This document shows, piece after piece, positions 30,784 through 38,645 of a stretch of DNA of 38,645 nt (positions are counted from its first letter, which is position 1; each line of letters begins with the position of its first letter). The position numbers and the translations under genes were made by a program. Source of the stretch: Flavobacteriaceae bacterium (GTDB lineage: Bacteria > Bacteroidota > Bacteroidia > Flavobacteriales > Flavobacteriaceae); NCBI GenBank assembly GCA_947461795.1, contig CANHMG010000011.1, positions 1 through 38,645 on the forward strand, written 5' to 3'. The notes below the pieces were generated by a model. The model saw only the letters and a program-made list of their open reading frames with translations. It was not told where the DNA came from and searched no databases.

Positions 30784-31437
30784 ATGCAAATACATTATTT
30801 ATCCGAAGACAACAGTGTTCTGAATCATTTTTTAGGTCAAATTCGAAACGTTGATGTGCAACACGACAGCATGCGTTTTCGAAGAAATATTGAGCGTATT
30901 GGAGAAGTGATGGCGTATGAATTGAGTAAAGATTTAAAGTATAAGAATATTGAAATACAAACTCCTTTAGGAATAAAAAAGACAACTCAAATTGAAGATC
31001 AATTGGTTTTATGCTCAATACTTCGAGCAGGTTTACCTTTGCATTTGGGGTTTTTAAATTACTTTGATAGTGCTGAAAACGGGTTTGTTTCGGCCTATCG
31101 TCATCATCCGAATAACGATGATTTTTTTGATATTTTAGTCGAATATCAGGCGGTTCCCAATTTGCAGGATAAAACATTATTGTTGATTGATCCGATGTTA
31201 GCAACCGGTCAATCGATGGTGGCGGTCTTTAATAAGTTGATGGAGAAAGGACTGCCAAAAGAAATTCACATCGCCGTCATTATTGCGGCGCCACAAGGCA
31301 TTGAATACCTTAAAAATAACTTGCCTGACAACTGTCATTTATGGGTTGCGACTTTAGATGAAACCTTGAATGCTAAAAATTATATCGTTCCAGGATTGGG
31401 CGATGCGGGTGATTTGGCTTATGGAAATAAGTTGTAG
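30784..31437 (+). CDS. upp: Uracil phosphoribosyltransferase
   Basis: UPRT salvages uracil to UMP with PRPP. The PRPP-binding loop is LIDPMLATGQSM (about 134-145) and the C-terminal uracil-binding segment is YIVPGLGDAGDLAYG. SILRAGLPLHLGF (about 78-90) is the flexible-loop strand. Its 217 residues are normal for a bacterial UPRT. The gene is read alone and ends at an inverted repeat. Unusual only in that Gln replaces Gly or Thr after ATG in the PRPP loop. Confidence 0.95.
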   Translation: MQIHYLSEDNSVLNHFLGQIRNVDVQHDSMRFRRNIERIGEVMAYELSKDLKYKNIEIQTPLGIKKTTQIEDQLVLCSILRAGLPLHLGFLNYFDSAENGFVSAYRHHPNNDDFFDILVEYQAVPNLQDKTLLLIDPMLATGQSMVAVFNKLMEKGLPKEIHIAVIIAAPQGIEYLKNNLPDNCHLWVATLDETLNAKNYIVPGLGDAGDLAYGNKL

Positions 31438-31448
31438 TTTTTATTTCA

Positions 31449-31510
31449 CGCAAAGACGCAGAGACGCAAAGTTATCATAAATCAACTCTTTGCGACTTAG
31501 CGTCTTTGCG
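31449..31510. repeat. Imperfect inverted repeat of CGCAAAG/CTTTGCG type
   Basis: Two 23-base arms (31449-31471 and 31488-31510) pair with a few mismatches around a 16-base loop, between the convergent stops of upp and the DUF6427-like gene. Similar CGCAAAG words are scattered in many bacterial genomes. It can act as a terminator hairpin though no T-run follows. Confidence 0.7.
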
Positions 31511-31518
31511 AGCCTTTA

Positions 31519-32448
31519 TTATAATTGTGTAAAAAAAGCAAAAAGACTTGCCGAAACAAAAATCCAGACTACAATTTCTTTTTTCCAATATACTTGAGCT
31601 GTTTCAATATGTGAAGTCATTATCATGGCTAAAGGAGCGAAAGTAAATACCAACAAATCATTTGATTTGTTAGGAGAAATTAAAAACACTGCAATCCCAA
31701 TCCCTAAAGCAGAGAGCACTTTTTTGTAGGTCGGGTGAAGAATTAATGGGCGATTGGATAAGGAAAGTAAAAGCAATATTACAAAAAACATCCCAACAGT
31801 AGCGTAGATAGAAAATGCTACATTTTGGTAATTGTTTGTAAAATAATTGATTCTTAAATCGATCATCGATTTTTCAAGGGTTCGGTTAATCCAAGTTGTA
31901 TTAAAACACAAAGCGCTTCCAACAAATATTATTGCAACAGAAAAGAAAGCTATAATGGGTAAAAACCAATTTCTGTAATCTCGTGCTACGTGAAATAAAA
32001 TGGAAATAAAAATCAAAACAATAAATAAAATACTCCAAAAGTGAAATAAAGCGGCTATAAAAACCCAAATGGATGCATCGAATATTTTCTCTTTAGAATC
32101 TTTTAATGAATGAAGAGAAATGATTCTTCGAGTAGCTAATAGTATAAAAAAATTAGAAAGTAAAAGCATCGAATTATTTAGAATTCCAGGGAAAAACAAA
32201 AGAATTAAAAAATAAAATAACACCGTATAAGCACTGTCTTTACTCAGCCCATTTTTCTTTACAATAAAGTTTGTTACAAATGTAGCAGCAAATAGAATTC
32301 CTAAAAGACCGCATTTTAATCCAATGTGAAGCAAAGAGTTGTTATTGGTGACATGCTTAATTTGAAAGAAAAAAAAGAAGAAAAGTAACCCTAGAATTAC
32401 TACCGAATAATTTAATGGTGTAGATTTTCTAAAAAAACTTGTTATCAT
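31519..32448 (-). CDS. DUF6427-like integral membrane protein
   Basis: The 309 residues hold about eight to nine hydrophobic membrane segments and no recognisable catalytic motif. I believe it belongs to DUF6427, a flavobacterial family found beside upp, but this is from memory. Polar spots that may matter are the two short motifs LATRRIISLHSLKDSKE and the RTLEKSMIDLRINYFTNNY loop. The gene is convergent with upp and divergent from the small DUF6341-like gene; the promoter of that gene starts inside its first codons. Confidence 0.72.
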   Translation of the reverse strand: MITSFFRKSTPLNYSVVILGLLFFFFFFQIKHVTNNNSLLHIGLKCGLLGILFAATFVTNFIVKKNGLSKDSAYTVLFYFLILLFFPGILNNSMLLLSNFFILLATRRIISLHSLKDSKEKIFDASIWVFIAALFHFWSILFIVLIFISILFHVARDYRNWFLPIIAFFSVAIIFVGSALCFNTTWINRTLEKSMIDLRINYFTNNYQNVAFSIYATVGMFFVILLLLSLSNRPLILHPTYKKVLSALGIGIAVFLISPNKSNDLLVFTFAPLAMIMTSHIETAQVYWKKEIVVWIFVSASLFAFFTQL

Positions 32449-32468
32449 AAGGATATTTTATACTTTTG
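32439..32468 (+). promoter_or_regulatory. Putative promoter of the DUF6341-like gene
   Basis: TTG 32439-32441, a 19-base spacer and TACTTTTG 32461-32468 form a full consensus match. The TTG lies within the start of the divergent DUF6427-like gene. It excludes the GTG at 32468 as start and leaves ATG 32501 with a leader near 29 bases. Confidence 0.75.
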
Positions 32469-32500
32469 TGACTGTAAATATACTACTAACACTACTTAAT

Positions 32501-32734
32501 ATGAAAGCATTTTTTGAAGGAATACAATGGTTATTTGAAAACATTTTATTTGCTCCTCATAATTTTTTGAGAGAATTAGAACTTTCTCAATGGTTTACCG
32601 CCAACATTATCAACTGGATTTTTATGGCAATTTGCAGTTATGCAACGTGGTACTGGTGCAAGCAACTAACGATGCATAAAACAAACGGTGAAGAAAATCA
32701 AGATACAACAGCGCATTCTTTCTTAACTAAGTAA
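32501..32734 (+). CDS. Small DUF6341-like membrane protein
   Basis: The 77-residue protein has one clear hydrophobic helix (about residues 34-54, TANIINWIFMAICSYATWYW) preceded by an amphipathic stretch and followed by a short polar tail. I believe it is DUF6341, a small flavobacterial family that has sometimes been mislabelled as uracil phosphoribosyltransferase because of its neighbourhood. There is nothing enzymatic in the sequence. Its 3' end overlaps the convergent purD by 12 bases. Confidence 0.7.
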   Translation: MKAFFEGIQWLFENILFAPHNFLRELELSQWFTANIINWIFMAICSYATWYWCKQLTMHKTNGEENQDTTAHSFLTK

Positions 32735-34000
32735 GTCGAAGCCAATATCTTTTCTATAATACATCGTATCAAAATGTAGCTTTTCTATATTTTGATACGA
32801 TTTTTTTATAGCTTCTTGAAAATCATTTCCGAACGAAGTCACCGCCAATACTCTTCCTCCATTACTTACAATTTTTCCGTTTTCGGTTTTTGTCCCTGCG
32901 TGAAATACAAGTGAATCCTGAATATATTCAATACCTGAAATCACTTTCCCTTTTTCATAATCTTCCGGATAACCTCCTGATACGATCATAATCGTTGTCG
33001 CGCTTCTTTTATCTATTTCGAGTTGAACTTCGTCGAGTTTTCCATTCGCTGTAGCCACAAATAACTCAACCAAATCGTTTTTTAATCTTGGAATGACCAC
33101 TTCTGTTTCCGGATCGCCCATTCTGACATTGTACTCAATCACAATGGGTTCGCCTTTTACATTAATTAATCCAATAAATACAAATCCTTTATACGGAATA
33201 CCGTCTTTTTGCAAACCTCTAATCGTTGGAATAACAATTCGATCTTCTATTTTTTGTAGTAACGTTGCGTTTGCAAATGGCACTGGAGAAATAGCGCCCA
33301 TACCTCCTGTATTCAATCCTGTGTCGCCTTCACCGATTCGTTTGTAATCTTTAGCCGTTGGTAGGATTTTATAATTTTTACCATCGGTCAATACGAAACA
33401 ACTCAATTCGATACCGTCCAAAAACTCTTCGATTACTACTTTTGAACTTGCTTGTCCAAATTTAGCATCGACGAGCATATTACGCAATTCTTGTTGCGCT
33501 TCCTTCAAATCTTGAATTATTAAAACACCTTTCCCAGCGGCTAACCCATCTGCTTTGAGAACATATGGTGGGCTTAATGTTTCTAAAAACCGACAACCTT
33601 TTTCTACCGTTTCCTTAGTAAAACTATCATACGCCGCAGTTGGAATTTGATGCTTCACCATAAATTCTTTGGCGAATTCTTTACTTCCTTCTAATTGAGC
33701 CCCTAATTTTGAAGGTCCTATAACCGGAATAGATTGCAACAATGCCTCTTTTTGAAAATAATCATAAATACCTTCAACTAAAGGATCTTCTGGACCAACC
33801 ACAACCATTTTAATATTTTCTTGCAGTACGAATTTTTTTATGCTTTCAAAATCGGTAGGTTTAAGAGCTACATTGACGGCGATACTTTCTGTTCCTGCAT
33901 TTCCTGGTGCCACAAAAAGTTTCGTACAAAGTGAGGATTGAAGCATCTTCCAAGCAATAGCGTGTTCTCTGCCGCCTGATCCTAAAAGTAAAATGGTCAT
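32723..34000 (-). CDS. purD: Phosphoribosylamine--glycine ligase
   Basis: PurD (GAR synthetase) joins phosphoribosylamine and glycine with ATP in purine synthesis. The N-terminal MTILLLGSGGREHAIAWK, the ATP-grasp segments KADGLAAGKGVLI and GLNTGGMGAISP, and EYNVRMGDPETE are all present. The 425 residues are complete. The start 34000 is chosen over 34027 because a -7 box lies across the longer start at 34025-34032. The other pur genes are elsewhere. Confidence 0.96.
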   Translation of the reverse strand: MTILLLGSGGREHAIAWKMLQSSLCTKLFVAPGNAGTESIAVNVALKPTDFESIKKFVLQENIKMVVVGPEDPLVEGIYDYFQKEALLQSIPVIGPSKLGAQLEGSKEFAKEFMVKHQIPTAAYDSFTKETVEKGCRFLETLSPPYVLKADGLAAGKGVLIIQDLKEAQQELRNMLVDAKFGQASSKVVIEEFLDGIELSCFVLTDGKNYKILPTAKDYKRIGEGDTGLNTGGMGAISPVPFANATLLQKIEDRIVIPTIRGLQKDGIPYKGFVFIGLINVKGEPIVIEYNVRMGDPETEVVIPRLKNDLVELFVATANGKLDEVQLEIDKRSATTIMIVSGGYPEDYEKGKVISGIEYIQDSLVFHAGTKTENGKIVSNGGRVLAVTSFGNDFQEAIKKSYQNIEKLHFDTMYYRKDIGFDLLS

Positions 34001-34024
34001 GTTTTTGGGTTTAGTTGTGTTGGA

Positions 34025-34032
34025 CAAAAATA
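34025..34032 (-). promoter_or_regulatory. Putative purD -7 box
   Basis: TATTTTTG on the minus strand matches TAnnTTTG, about 24 bases before ATG 34000. No TTG at the usual distance. Confidence 0.5.
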
Positions 34033-34106
34033 CTGGGTTTTGGAGGTTTTTTGTAATTAAATTTTAAAAAAATCATACTTCCTACAAGATAGTTATCTCT
34101 AAGTAT

Positions 34107-34114
34107 TATTTTTG
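34107..34114 (+). promoter_or_regulatory. Putative -7 box of the CapK-like gene
   Basis: TATTTTTG matches TAnnTTTG 17 bases before GTG 34132. Confidence 0.45.
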
Positions 34115-34131
34115 ATAAAAATATCCTCATT

Positions 34132-35454
34132 GTGTTGAATCTTTTTAATCTTACTTTACGTCTCAACGGTTTTCCCATAAAGAAATCTCAAGAAGAATTA
34201 GACAAAATTCTGGCATTATCCGATGAAGATTATGCTTCCTTTTTAGAATTAAAAAAGAAAGAAATAGTAGCATATCACCTGCAAAACAATCCTTTCTATA
34301 GTAGTTTGATCGGTTCTAAATCGATTGTGAAATGGGACGATATTCCGGTGATGAAAAAAATCCATTTTCAAAAACCTTTGGCTGAAAGGCTGTCCAAAGG
34401 ATTTACTCGAAAAAATGTTTACGTCAATAAGACTTCCGGTTCTAGCGGAGATCCAATGGTCTTTGCCAAAGATAAATTTTGTCATGCTTTGACTTGGGTC
34501 AATATTATGCGGCGTTTTCAATGGTATGGTTTGGATTTTAATCATTCTTGGCAAGCGCGTTTTTATGGAATGCCGTTGGATTTTATTGCTAACAAGAAAC
34601 TGCGCTTAAAGGATTTTTTAAGCCATCGTTATCGGTTTAATATTTTCGACTTTTCGGATACCGCAATGCAAAAAATGGTGAGTAAATTTCATAGAACAAA
34701 GTTTGATTATATCAATGGTTATACAAATTCGATTGTATTGTTGGCTAAATATTTACAGAGAAAAGACCTTTATCTCAATACTATTTGCCCAAGCTTGAAA
34801 GTGTGTATTGTTACCTCTGAAATGTTATTTGATGAAGACAAGAAATTATTGGAAGAACGATTTAGAATTCCAATTATCAACGAATATGGAAGTGCTGAGT
34901 TGGACATTATCGCTTTAGAAAACCCTGAAGGTATTTGGAAAATCAATTCAGAGACTTTGTTTGTGGAGATTTTGGATGAAAATGATAGCGTTCTACCCTA
35001 CGGACAGGAAGGTCGAATTGTGGTGACTTCACTTTATAACAAAGCCCATCCGATGATTCGCTACGAAGTGGGAGATATAGGGATATTAGATGAAAAAAGC
35101 ACCTTGCAACACCCAATTCTGAAAAAACTAGTAGGAAGAACGAATGATGTAGCCATTTTACCTAGTGGAAAAAAATCGCCTGGAATGACATTTTATTCTA
35201 TTACTAAAAAACTATTTGATGACGAAGGCAATGTCAAAGAATTTGTCATTACTCAAACAAAACTGGATACTTTTGAAATTGAATATGTTAGTGAATTGGG
35301 ACTCTCTACGGAAGAAATCACTGAGATTGAACGGGTCTTGAGTCAATTTTTAGAACCTAATTTGAAGTATCTTTTTTATCGTAAAGACACAATAGAAAGA
35401 AGTAAAAGTGGTAAGTTGAAACAATTTAAATCGAGGATTTCAGCTTCTTACTAA
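34132..35454 (+). CDS. CapK/phenylacetate-CoA ligase-like adenylate-forming enzyme
   Basis: This 440-residue protein is of the ANL adenylate-forming superfamily, as in CapK-type proteins found in capsule and O-antigen loci. Visible family features are the serine/glycine-rich P-loop KTSGSSGDPM (about 101-110), NEYGSAELD (about 255-263) and HPMIRYEVGDIG (about 306-317), plus a C-terminal segment with SGKLKQFKSR containing a lysine near the end. It probably activates a carboxylate for attachment to a glycan or lipid; the substrate is unknown. The start is a non-ATG codon (GTG 34132, next TTG 34135). Its 3' end overlaps the convergent GT2 gene by 29 bases. Confidence 0.83.
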   Translation: MLNLFNLTLRLNGFPIKKSQEELDKILALSDEDYASFLELKKKEIVAYHLQNNPFYSSLIGSKSIVKWDDIPVMKKIHFQKPLAERLSKGFTRKNVYVNKTSGSSGDPMVFAKDKFCHALTWVNIMRRFQWYGLDFNHSWQARFYGMPLDFIANKKLRLKDFLSHRYRFNIFDFSDTAMQKMVSKFHRTKFDYINGYTNSIVLLAKYLQRKDLYLNTICPSLKVCIVTSEMLFDEDKKLLEERFRIPIINEYGSAELDIIALENPEGIWKINSETLFVEILDENDSVLPYGQEGRIVVTSLYNKAHPMIRYEVGDIGILDEKSTLQHPILKKLVGRTNDVAILPSGKKSPGMTFYSITKKLFDDEGNVKEFVITQTKLDTFEIEYVSELGLSTEEITEIERVLSQFLEPNLKYLFYRKDTIERSKSGKLKQFKSRISASY

Positions 35455-36205
35455 ATCTTGGTTTTATTAATAATTGTGTAAATAAAAATCCCATCATACA
35501 ACAAAGAGATACAAACACATTGAATTGATGAAATTGTCTATAAACCGTAAAGTTGTGTTGAATTAATTTCCATTTTGAAGAAGAAATGGAATTTTTTCTG
35601 ACTCTATAAAAAGCCAAACTTTCTGGAATAGGTTTAGCTGTTTTTACCTTCTTTAACACTGTTAACCACACCATCCAATCTTGTCTTTTACGAATACTTG
35701 AAATAGGGATTTTTCCAAAATAATTTGTGTCGTAAATTCCCGTCAGATTGCCTACAAAATTGCAAAAGAAAAGTTGCCAATAATGAAGTTTTAATGGAGC
35801 TTCAATTATTAAATTTAATGGTTTACCGTCTTCATCGATGCATTCATAAAAAGAAAACGTAAAAGGCAGGTTGTTTACAGTAAGGAATTCCATTTGTCTT
35901 TGAAGCTTCTCTGGTTTCCACAAATCATCTGAGTCTAGAAAAGCAATATAGCGTCCTTTAGCTAAATGTACTGCTTGATTTCTTGCTATTCCTGGACCAG
36001 AATTTTTTTGTAATTGGTAAAAAATTATTCTAGAATCTTTAGCTTTATATTCTTCGATAATTGATTTGGTAGAGTCTGTAGAACAATCGTCTACTATAAT
36101 CATTTCCCAGTTTGTATAGGTTTGAGAAAGTAATGAGGCGATTGATGCTCTTATAAATTTTTCCGAATTGTAAGTAGGGGTTATTATGGATACAAGCGCT
36201 TCCAT
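35426..36205 (-). CDS. Glycosyltransferase family 2
   Basis: This is a cytoplasmic GT-A fold enzyme that transfers a sugar from a nucleotide donor to a lipid-linked chain. The nucleotide-binding opening VSIITPTYNSEKFIRASIASLLSQ, the EMIIVDDCSTDST strand, and the metal-binding FLDSDDLWKPEKL are all present. At 259 residues it is of usual size, and a hydrophobic segment near the C-terminus (VFVSLCCMMGFLFTQLLI) may anchor it to the membrane. It follows the sugar transferase gene by one base, as the third gene of a polysaccharide operon. Confidence 0.92.
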   Translation of the reverse strand: MEALVSIITPTYNSEKFIRASIASLLSQTYTNWEMIIVDDCSTDSTKSIIEEYKAKDSRIIFYQLQKNSGPGIARNQAVHLAKGRYIAFLDSDDLWKPEKLQRQMEFLTVNNLPFTFSFYECIDEDGKPLNLIIEAPLKLHYWQLFFCNFVGNLTGIYDTNYFGKIPISSIRKRQDWMVWLTVLKKVKTAKPIPESLAFYRVRKNSISSSKWKLIQHNFTVYRQFHQFNVFVSLCCMMGFLFTQLLIKPRFSKKLKSSI

Positions 36206-36206
36206 T

Positions 36207-37574
36207 TTAGTAGGCTTTATCTTCTCCTCTAAAAATATTAATTACTGTCTGCAAGATAATCTTGATATCAAGTAATAGCGACCAATTTTCGATATAAAAC
36301 ACGTCATATTTTATTCTATTAATCATGTCTTCATCCGTTTCTATTTCGCCTCTAAAGCCTCTAACTTGAGCTAATCCGGTAATTCCGGGCTTTACATAAT
36401 GACGAACCATGTATTTTTTTATCTTATTCCCGTAAGCTTTGTTTTGAGACCAAAGATGTGGGCGTGGGCCTACTACAGACATTTCACCCAATAATACATT
36501 CAAAAATTGAGGCATCTCATCAATACTAGTTTTTCTTAAGAACCTTCCAATTCTTGTAACTCGGGGGTCGTTTTTTGAAGCTTCCCTTTCCGTTGTAATG
36601 TTTATTTTCATTGATCGAAACTTATAACAAAAAAACTCTTTTTCATCTATACCTGGTCTTCCTTGTTTAAAAAAAATGGGGCCTCTTGATTCAATTTTAA
36701 TTAATAATGCCAGTAATGGGGTTAGCCATGATAAAAGTCCGATGATTACTAATGATGAAAAAAAAATGTCGAAAATTCTTTTAAATGCTTTGGTCGTTGG
36801 GTCATGAAGCATGGTTTTTCTCAAAGAAAGCACCGGAAAAAACTCATAGTATTCTATTTTTAGATTTTTAGAAAATATTTCTTTTGTATCTGGAATGAAT
36901 TTAATCACCTTGTTATTTTCATCAGCAAAATCAACTAAATCTTTAAGTTGATCATTGGTAATTTCATTTAAAGAACAATAAATTTCATCAACACTATTTG
37001 CAAGAATATAATTCTGTAAATCGACTAATTTCCCTTTTATATTTGAATTTGATTTTTTATCCGAAAAATACCCTAAAAAACGATAACCATAATCATTACG
37101 CGTTTCGAAAAGTTCTTTAAGTCTTATTGATTCTGGAGTATACCCAATAATAACAGCATTTCTAAAATTGCTGCCTGTAACAATTCTGTATTTTTTTAAA
37201 TAATAAAACAGCAAGTATTTGAATAGTGTAATTAGTGTAAAACTAGCGACCATAAATAAAGCAATTGCTTTTCCGCTAAATAAGACTTGTTTAGAAAAAG
37301 GGAAAAAAGCAATGATAACTAATAAAAATAAAATTCCTTGTTGTACTAATTTTGAAGTAATTTCTACTGGAGTTGTAAAACGATAAATTTCATAAAACTT
37401 TATCAAAAAAGCTATTATACTCCAAGCTACAGTTTGATAAATTAAATAATAAAAACAATTTAGATTTAATTCTTGGAAGAAAAATAAACACAAAACAGTA
37501 ATTACCAATAAGTCAAAAATGATACTTATTGGTCTAATATATTTAGAATATCTACCTGTTTGAGCTGCCGTCAT
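36207..37574 (-). CDS. Polyprenyl-phosphate glycosylphosphotransferase (initiating sugar transferase)
   Basis: This enzyme starts repeat-unit synthesis by transferring a sugar 1-phosphate to undecaprenyl phosphate. The N-terminal 120 residues hold four membrane helices, followed by a Rossmann-like domain (AVIIGYTPESIRLKELFE) and the catalytic bacterial sugar transferase domain: KRIFDIFFSS, a re-entrant helix, GPIFFKQGRPG, FYCYKFRSMK-like FFCYKFRSMK, DEMPQFLNVLLGEMSVVGPRPH. The 455 residues match the WcaJ/WbaP class. It lies three bases after the UDP-glucuronate decarboxylase gene. The transferred sugar cannot be read from sequence. Confidence 0.94.
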   Translation of the reverse strand: MTAAQTGRYSKYIRPISIIFDLLVITVLCLFFFQELNLNCFYYLIYQTVAWSIIAFLIKFYEIYRFTTPVEITSKLVQQGILFLLVIIAFFPFSKQVLFSGKAIALFMVASFTLITLFKYLLFYYLKKYRIVTGSNFRNAVIIGYTPESIRLKELFETRNDYGYRFLGYFSDKKSNSNIKGKLVDLQNYILANSVDEIYCSLNEITNDQLKDLVDFADENNKVIKFIPDTKEIFSKNLKIEYYEFFPVLSLRKTMLHDPTTKAFKRIFDIFFSSLVIIGLLSWLTPLLALLIKIESRGPIFFKQGRPGIDEKEFFCYKFRSMKINITTEREASKNDPRVTRIGRFLRKTSIDEMPQFLNVLLGEMSVVGPRPHLWSQNKAYGNKIKKYMVRHYVKPGITGLAQVRGFRGEIETDEDMINRIKYDVFYIENWSLLLDIKIILQTVINIFRGEDKAY

Positions 37575-37577
37575 GTA

Positions 37578-38561
37578 TTAATGAATGTATCCAGTAAAAT
37601 CTTTATGTTCTTCTTTTAATAATTCCTCCGTTGACAACGATTTGAAATAGTCATAGGTGATTTTCATACCTTCACTTCTAGAAACTTTTGCTTCCCAACC
37701 TAATATTTCTTTAGCTTTTGTTGTATTAGGTTGTCTTTGTAAAGGATCGTTCATGGGTAATGGGTGGTATACTACTTTTTGAGATGTGCCAGTAAGTTTT
37801 ATAATTTCATCTGCGAAATCTTTAATAGTAATTTCATCAGGATTACCAATGTTTACTGGATATATATAATCAGAATGTAATAATCTAAATATTCCTTCTA
37901 CTTGGTCATCAACATAACAAAAAGATCGTGTTTGTGATCCATCTCCAAAAATGGTCAAATCTTCTCCACGCAATGCCTGACCGATAAATGCCGGAATTAC
38001 TCTTCCGTCATTGAGGCGCATTCTTGGTCCGTAAGTATTAAAGATTCTGACAATTCTGGTTTCTACTCCGTGAAAAGTGTGGTATGCCATTGTTATTGAT
38101 TCTTGAAAACGTTTGGCTTCATCATAAACGCCTCTTGGACCAATCGTGTTCACGTTGCCATAATACTCCTCCGTTTGTGGATGTACTAAAGGATCACCGT
38201 ATATTTCAGAAGTAGATGCTATTAGTATTCTTGCTTTTTTTACTCTTGCCAAACCTAAAAGGTTATGAGTTCCTAATGAACCTACTTTTAGAGTTTGAAT
38301 TGGAATTTTTAAATAATCAATTGGGCTTGCAGGGGAAGCGAAATGTAAAATATAGTCTAATTCTCCGGCTACATGAACAAATTTAGTAACGTCATGATGA
38401 TAAAATTCGAAGTTTTTAAGTTTAAAAAGATGTTCAATGTTTTTTAAATCTCCAGTAATCAAGTTATCCATTCCGATAACAAAATAACCTTCGGCTATAA
38501 AACGATCACACAAATGCGACCCAAGAAATCCAGCCGCTCCTGTAATTAGTATTCTTTTCAT
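37578..38561 (-). CDS. UDP-glucuronate decarboxylase (UDP-xylose synthase)
   Basis: This is an extended short-chain dehydrogenase that turns UDP-glucuronate into UDP-xylose. The NAD motif is GAAGFLG (8-14), the catalytic residues are S118 and E119 in STSEIYGD and Y146/K150 in YDEAKR, and [20 protein letters not shown] is typical of the UXS branch. The 327 residues are complete. It is the first gene of a three-gene polysaccharide run (this gene, sugar transferase, GT2), with only 84 bases of window upstream, so its promoter or further genes may lie beyond the edge. A related NDP-sugar epimerase is the main alternative. Confidence 0.9.
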   Translation of the reverse strand: MKRILITGAAGFLGSHLCDRFIAEGYFVIGMDNLITGDLKNIEHLFKLKNFEFYHHDVTKFVHVAGELDYILHFASPASPIDYLKIPIQTLKVGSLGTHNLLGLARVKKARILIASTSEIYGDPLVHPQTEEYYGNVNTIGPRGVYDEAKRFQESITMAYHTFHGVETRIVRIFNTYGPRMRLNDGRVIPAFIGQALRGEDLTIFGDGSQTRSFCYVDDQVEGIFRLLHSDYIYPVNIGNPDEITIKDFADEIIKLTGTSQKVVYHPLPMNDPLQRQPNTTKAKEILGWEAKVSRSEGMKITYDYFKSLSTEELLKEEHKDFTGYIH

Positions 38562-38645
38562 GTTAGTGTTTTGTCTACATAGATAACGAAGAAATTATGA
38601 TTTTCTTATGTAAAAATTAACTTTTTATATATAAGAAATAGCCTT

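Noticed and set aside
30761..31204. Long open frame antisense to upp (147 codons)
   Set aside because: It lies fully within the well-supported upp coding region on the other strand, has no recognisable domain and no promoter box, and is a mirror of biased codon use.
31449..31510. Upp-downstream inverted repeat as an insertion-sequence end
   Set aside because: No transposase, no target duplication visible; the arms are of the widespread CGCAAAG type.
34001..34027. Longer purD start (MSNTTKPKN...)
   Set aside because: The -7 box spans it, and the canonical N-terminus MTILLLGSGGREHA begins at 34000.
1..38645. CRISPR arrays, tRNA or rRNA genes, transposases, prophage genes
   Set aside because: I scanned the intergenic gaps and saw no regularly spaced repeats, cloverleaf-like segments or mobile-element proteins. 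This was by eye, so a tRNAscan or Infernal run would be needed to be certain.

Overview
The window looks like chromosomal DNA of a Flavobacterium or a close relative (Bacteroidota, Flavobacteriaceae). The evidence is the AT-rich composition, a typical flavobacterial RecA, a type IX secretion system (T9SS) component (PorW/SprE) together with two proteins that end in T9SS sorting domains, promoter boxes of the Bacteroidota form TTG-N18/19-TAnnTTTG, and many genes without a clear Shine-Dalgarno sequence. No rRNA, tRNA, CRISPR array, transposase or phage gene was seen. No gene-free stretch exceeds 300 bases; the longest is 30557-30783.

Layout. 1-5709: housekeeping genes recA, a PlsC-type acyltransferase, trpS, dprA, a HU/SPOR protein and an acyl-CoA thioesterase. 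5714-14478 (minus strand): a long co-directional block that may be read from a GNAT acetyltransferase and a small lipoprotein through a Wzx-like flippase, dUTPase, sugar nucleotidyltransferase, TPR protein, DUF4292 lipoprotein and catalytically degenerate EnvC-like activator to a secreted beta-propeller protein. 14560-16644: an S9 prolyl oligopeptidase. 16696-25682 (minus): a block starting with the T9SS lipoprotein PorW/SprE, then a bactofilin, an AtpZ-like protein, a small membrane protein, and ATP synthase atpB-E-F-H-A-G; atpD and atpC are absent. 25924-26976: a PaaE-like flavin/2Fe-2S reductase. 26998-28746: a T9SS-exported deiminase with the architecture and active-site pattern of Porphyromonas peptidylarginine deiminase (PPAD). 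28813-30556: a GT9 glycosyltransferase and a DUF4254 protein. 30784-34000: upp, two small-family membrane proteins and purD. 34132-38561: the start of a surface polysaccharide locus (CapK-like adenylate-forming enzyme, GT2, polyprenyl-phosphate sugar transferase, UDP-glucuronate decarboxylase).

Themes. Much of the window concerns the cell envelope: lipid and LPS/polysaccharide synthesis, peptidoglycan remodelling, lipoproteins, T9SS and its cargo, and the proton machinery. The most notable items are the PPAD-like secreted deiminase, three copies of a structured intergenic element with a compensatory base-pair change (resembling the Flavo-1 RNA motif), and the linkage of a T9SS component, a bactofilin and the ATP synthase with a strong hairpin right after the c-subunit gene.
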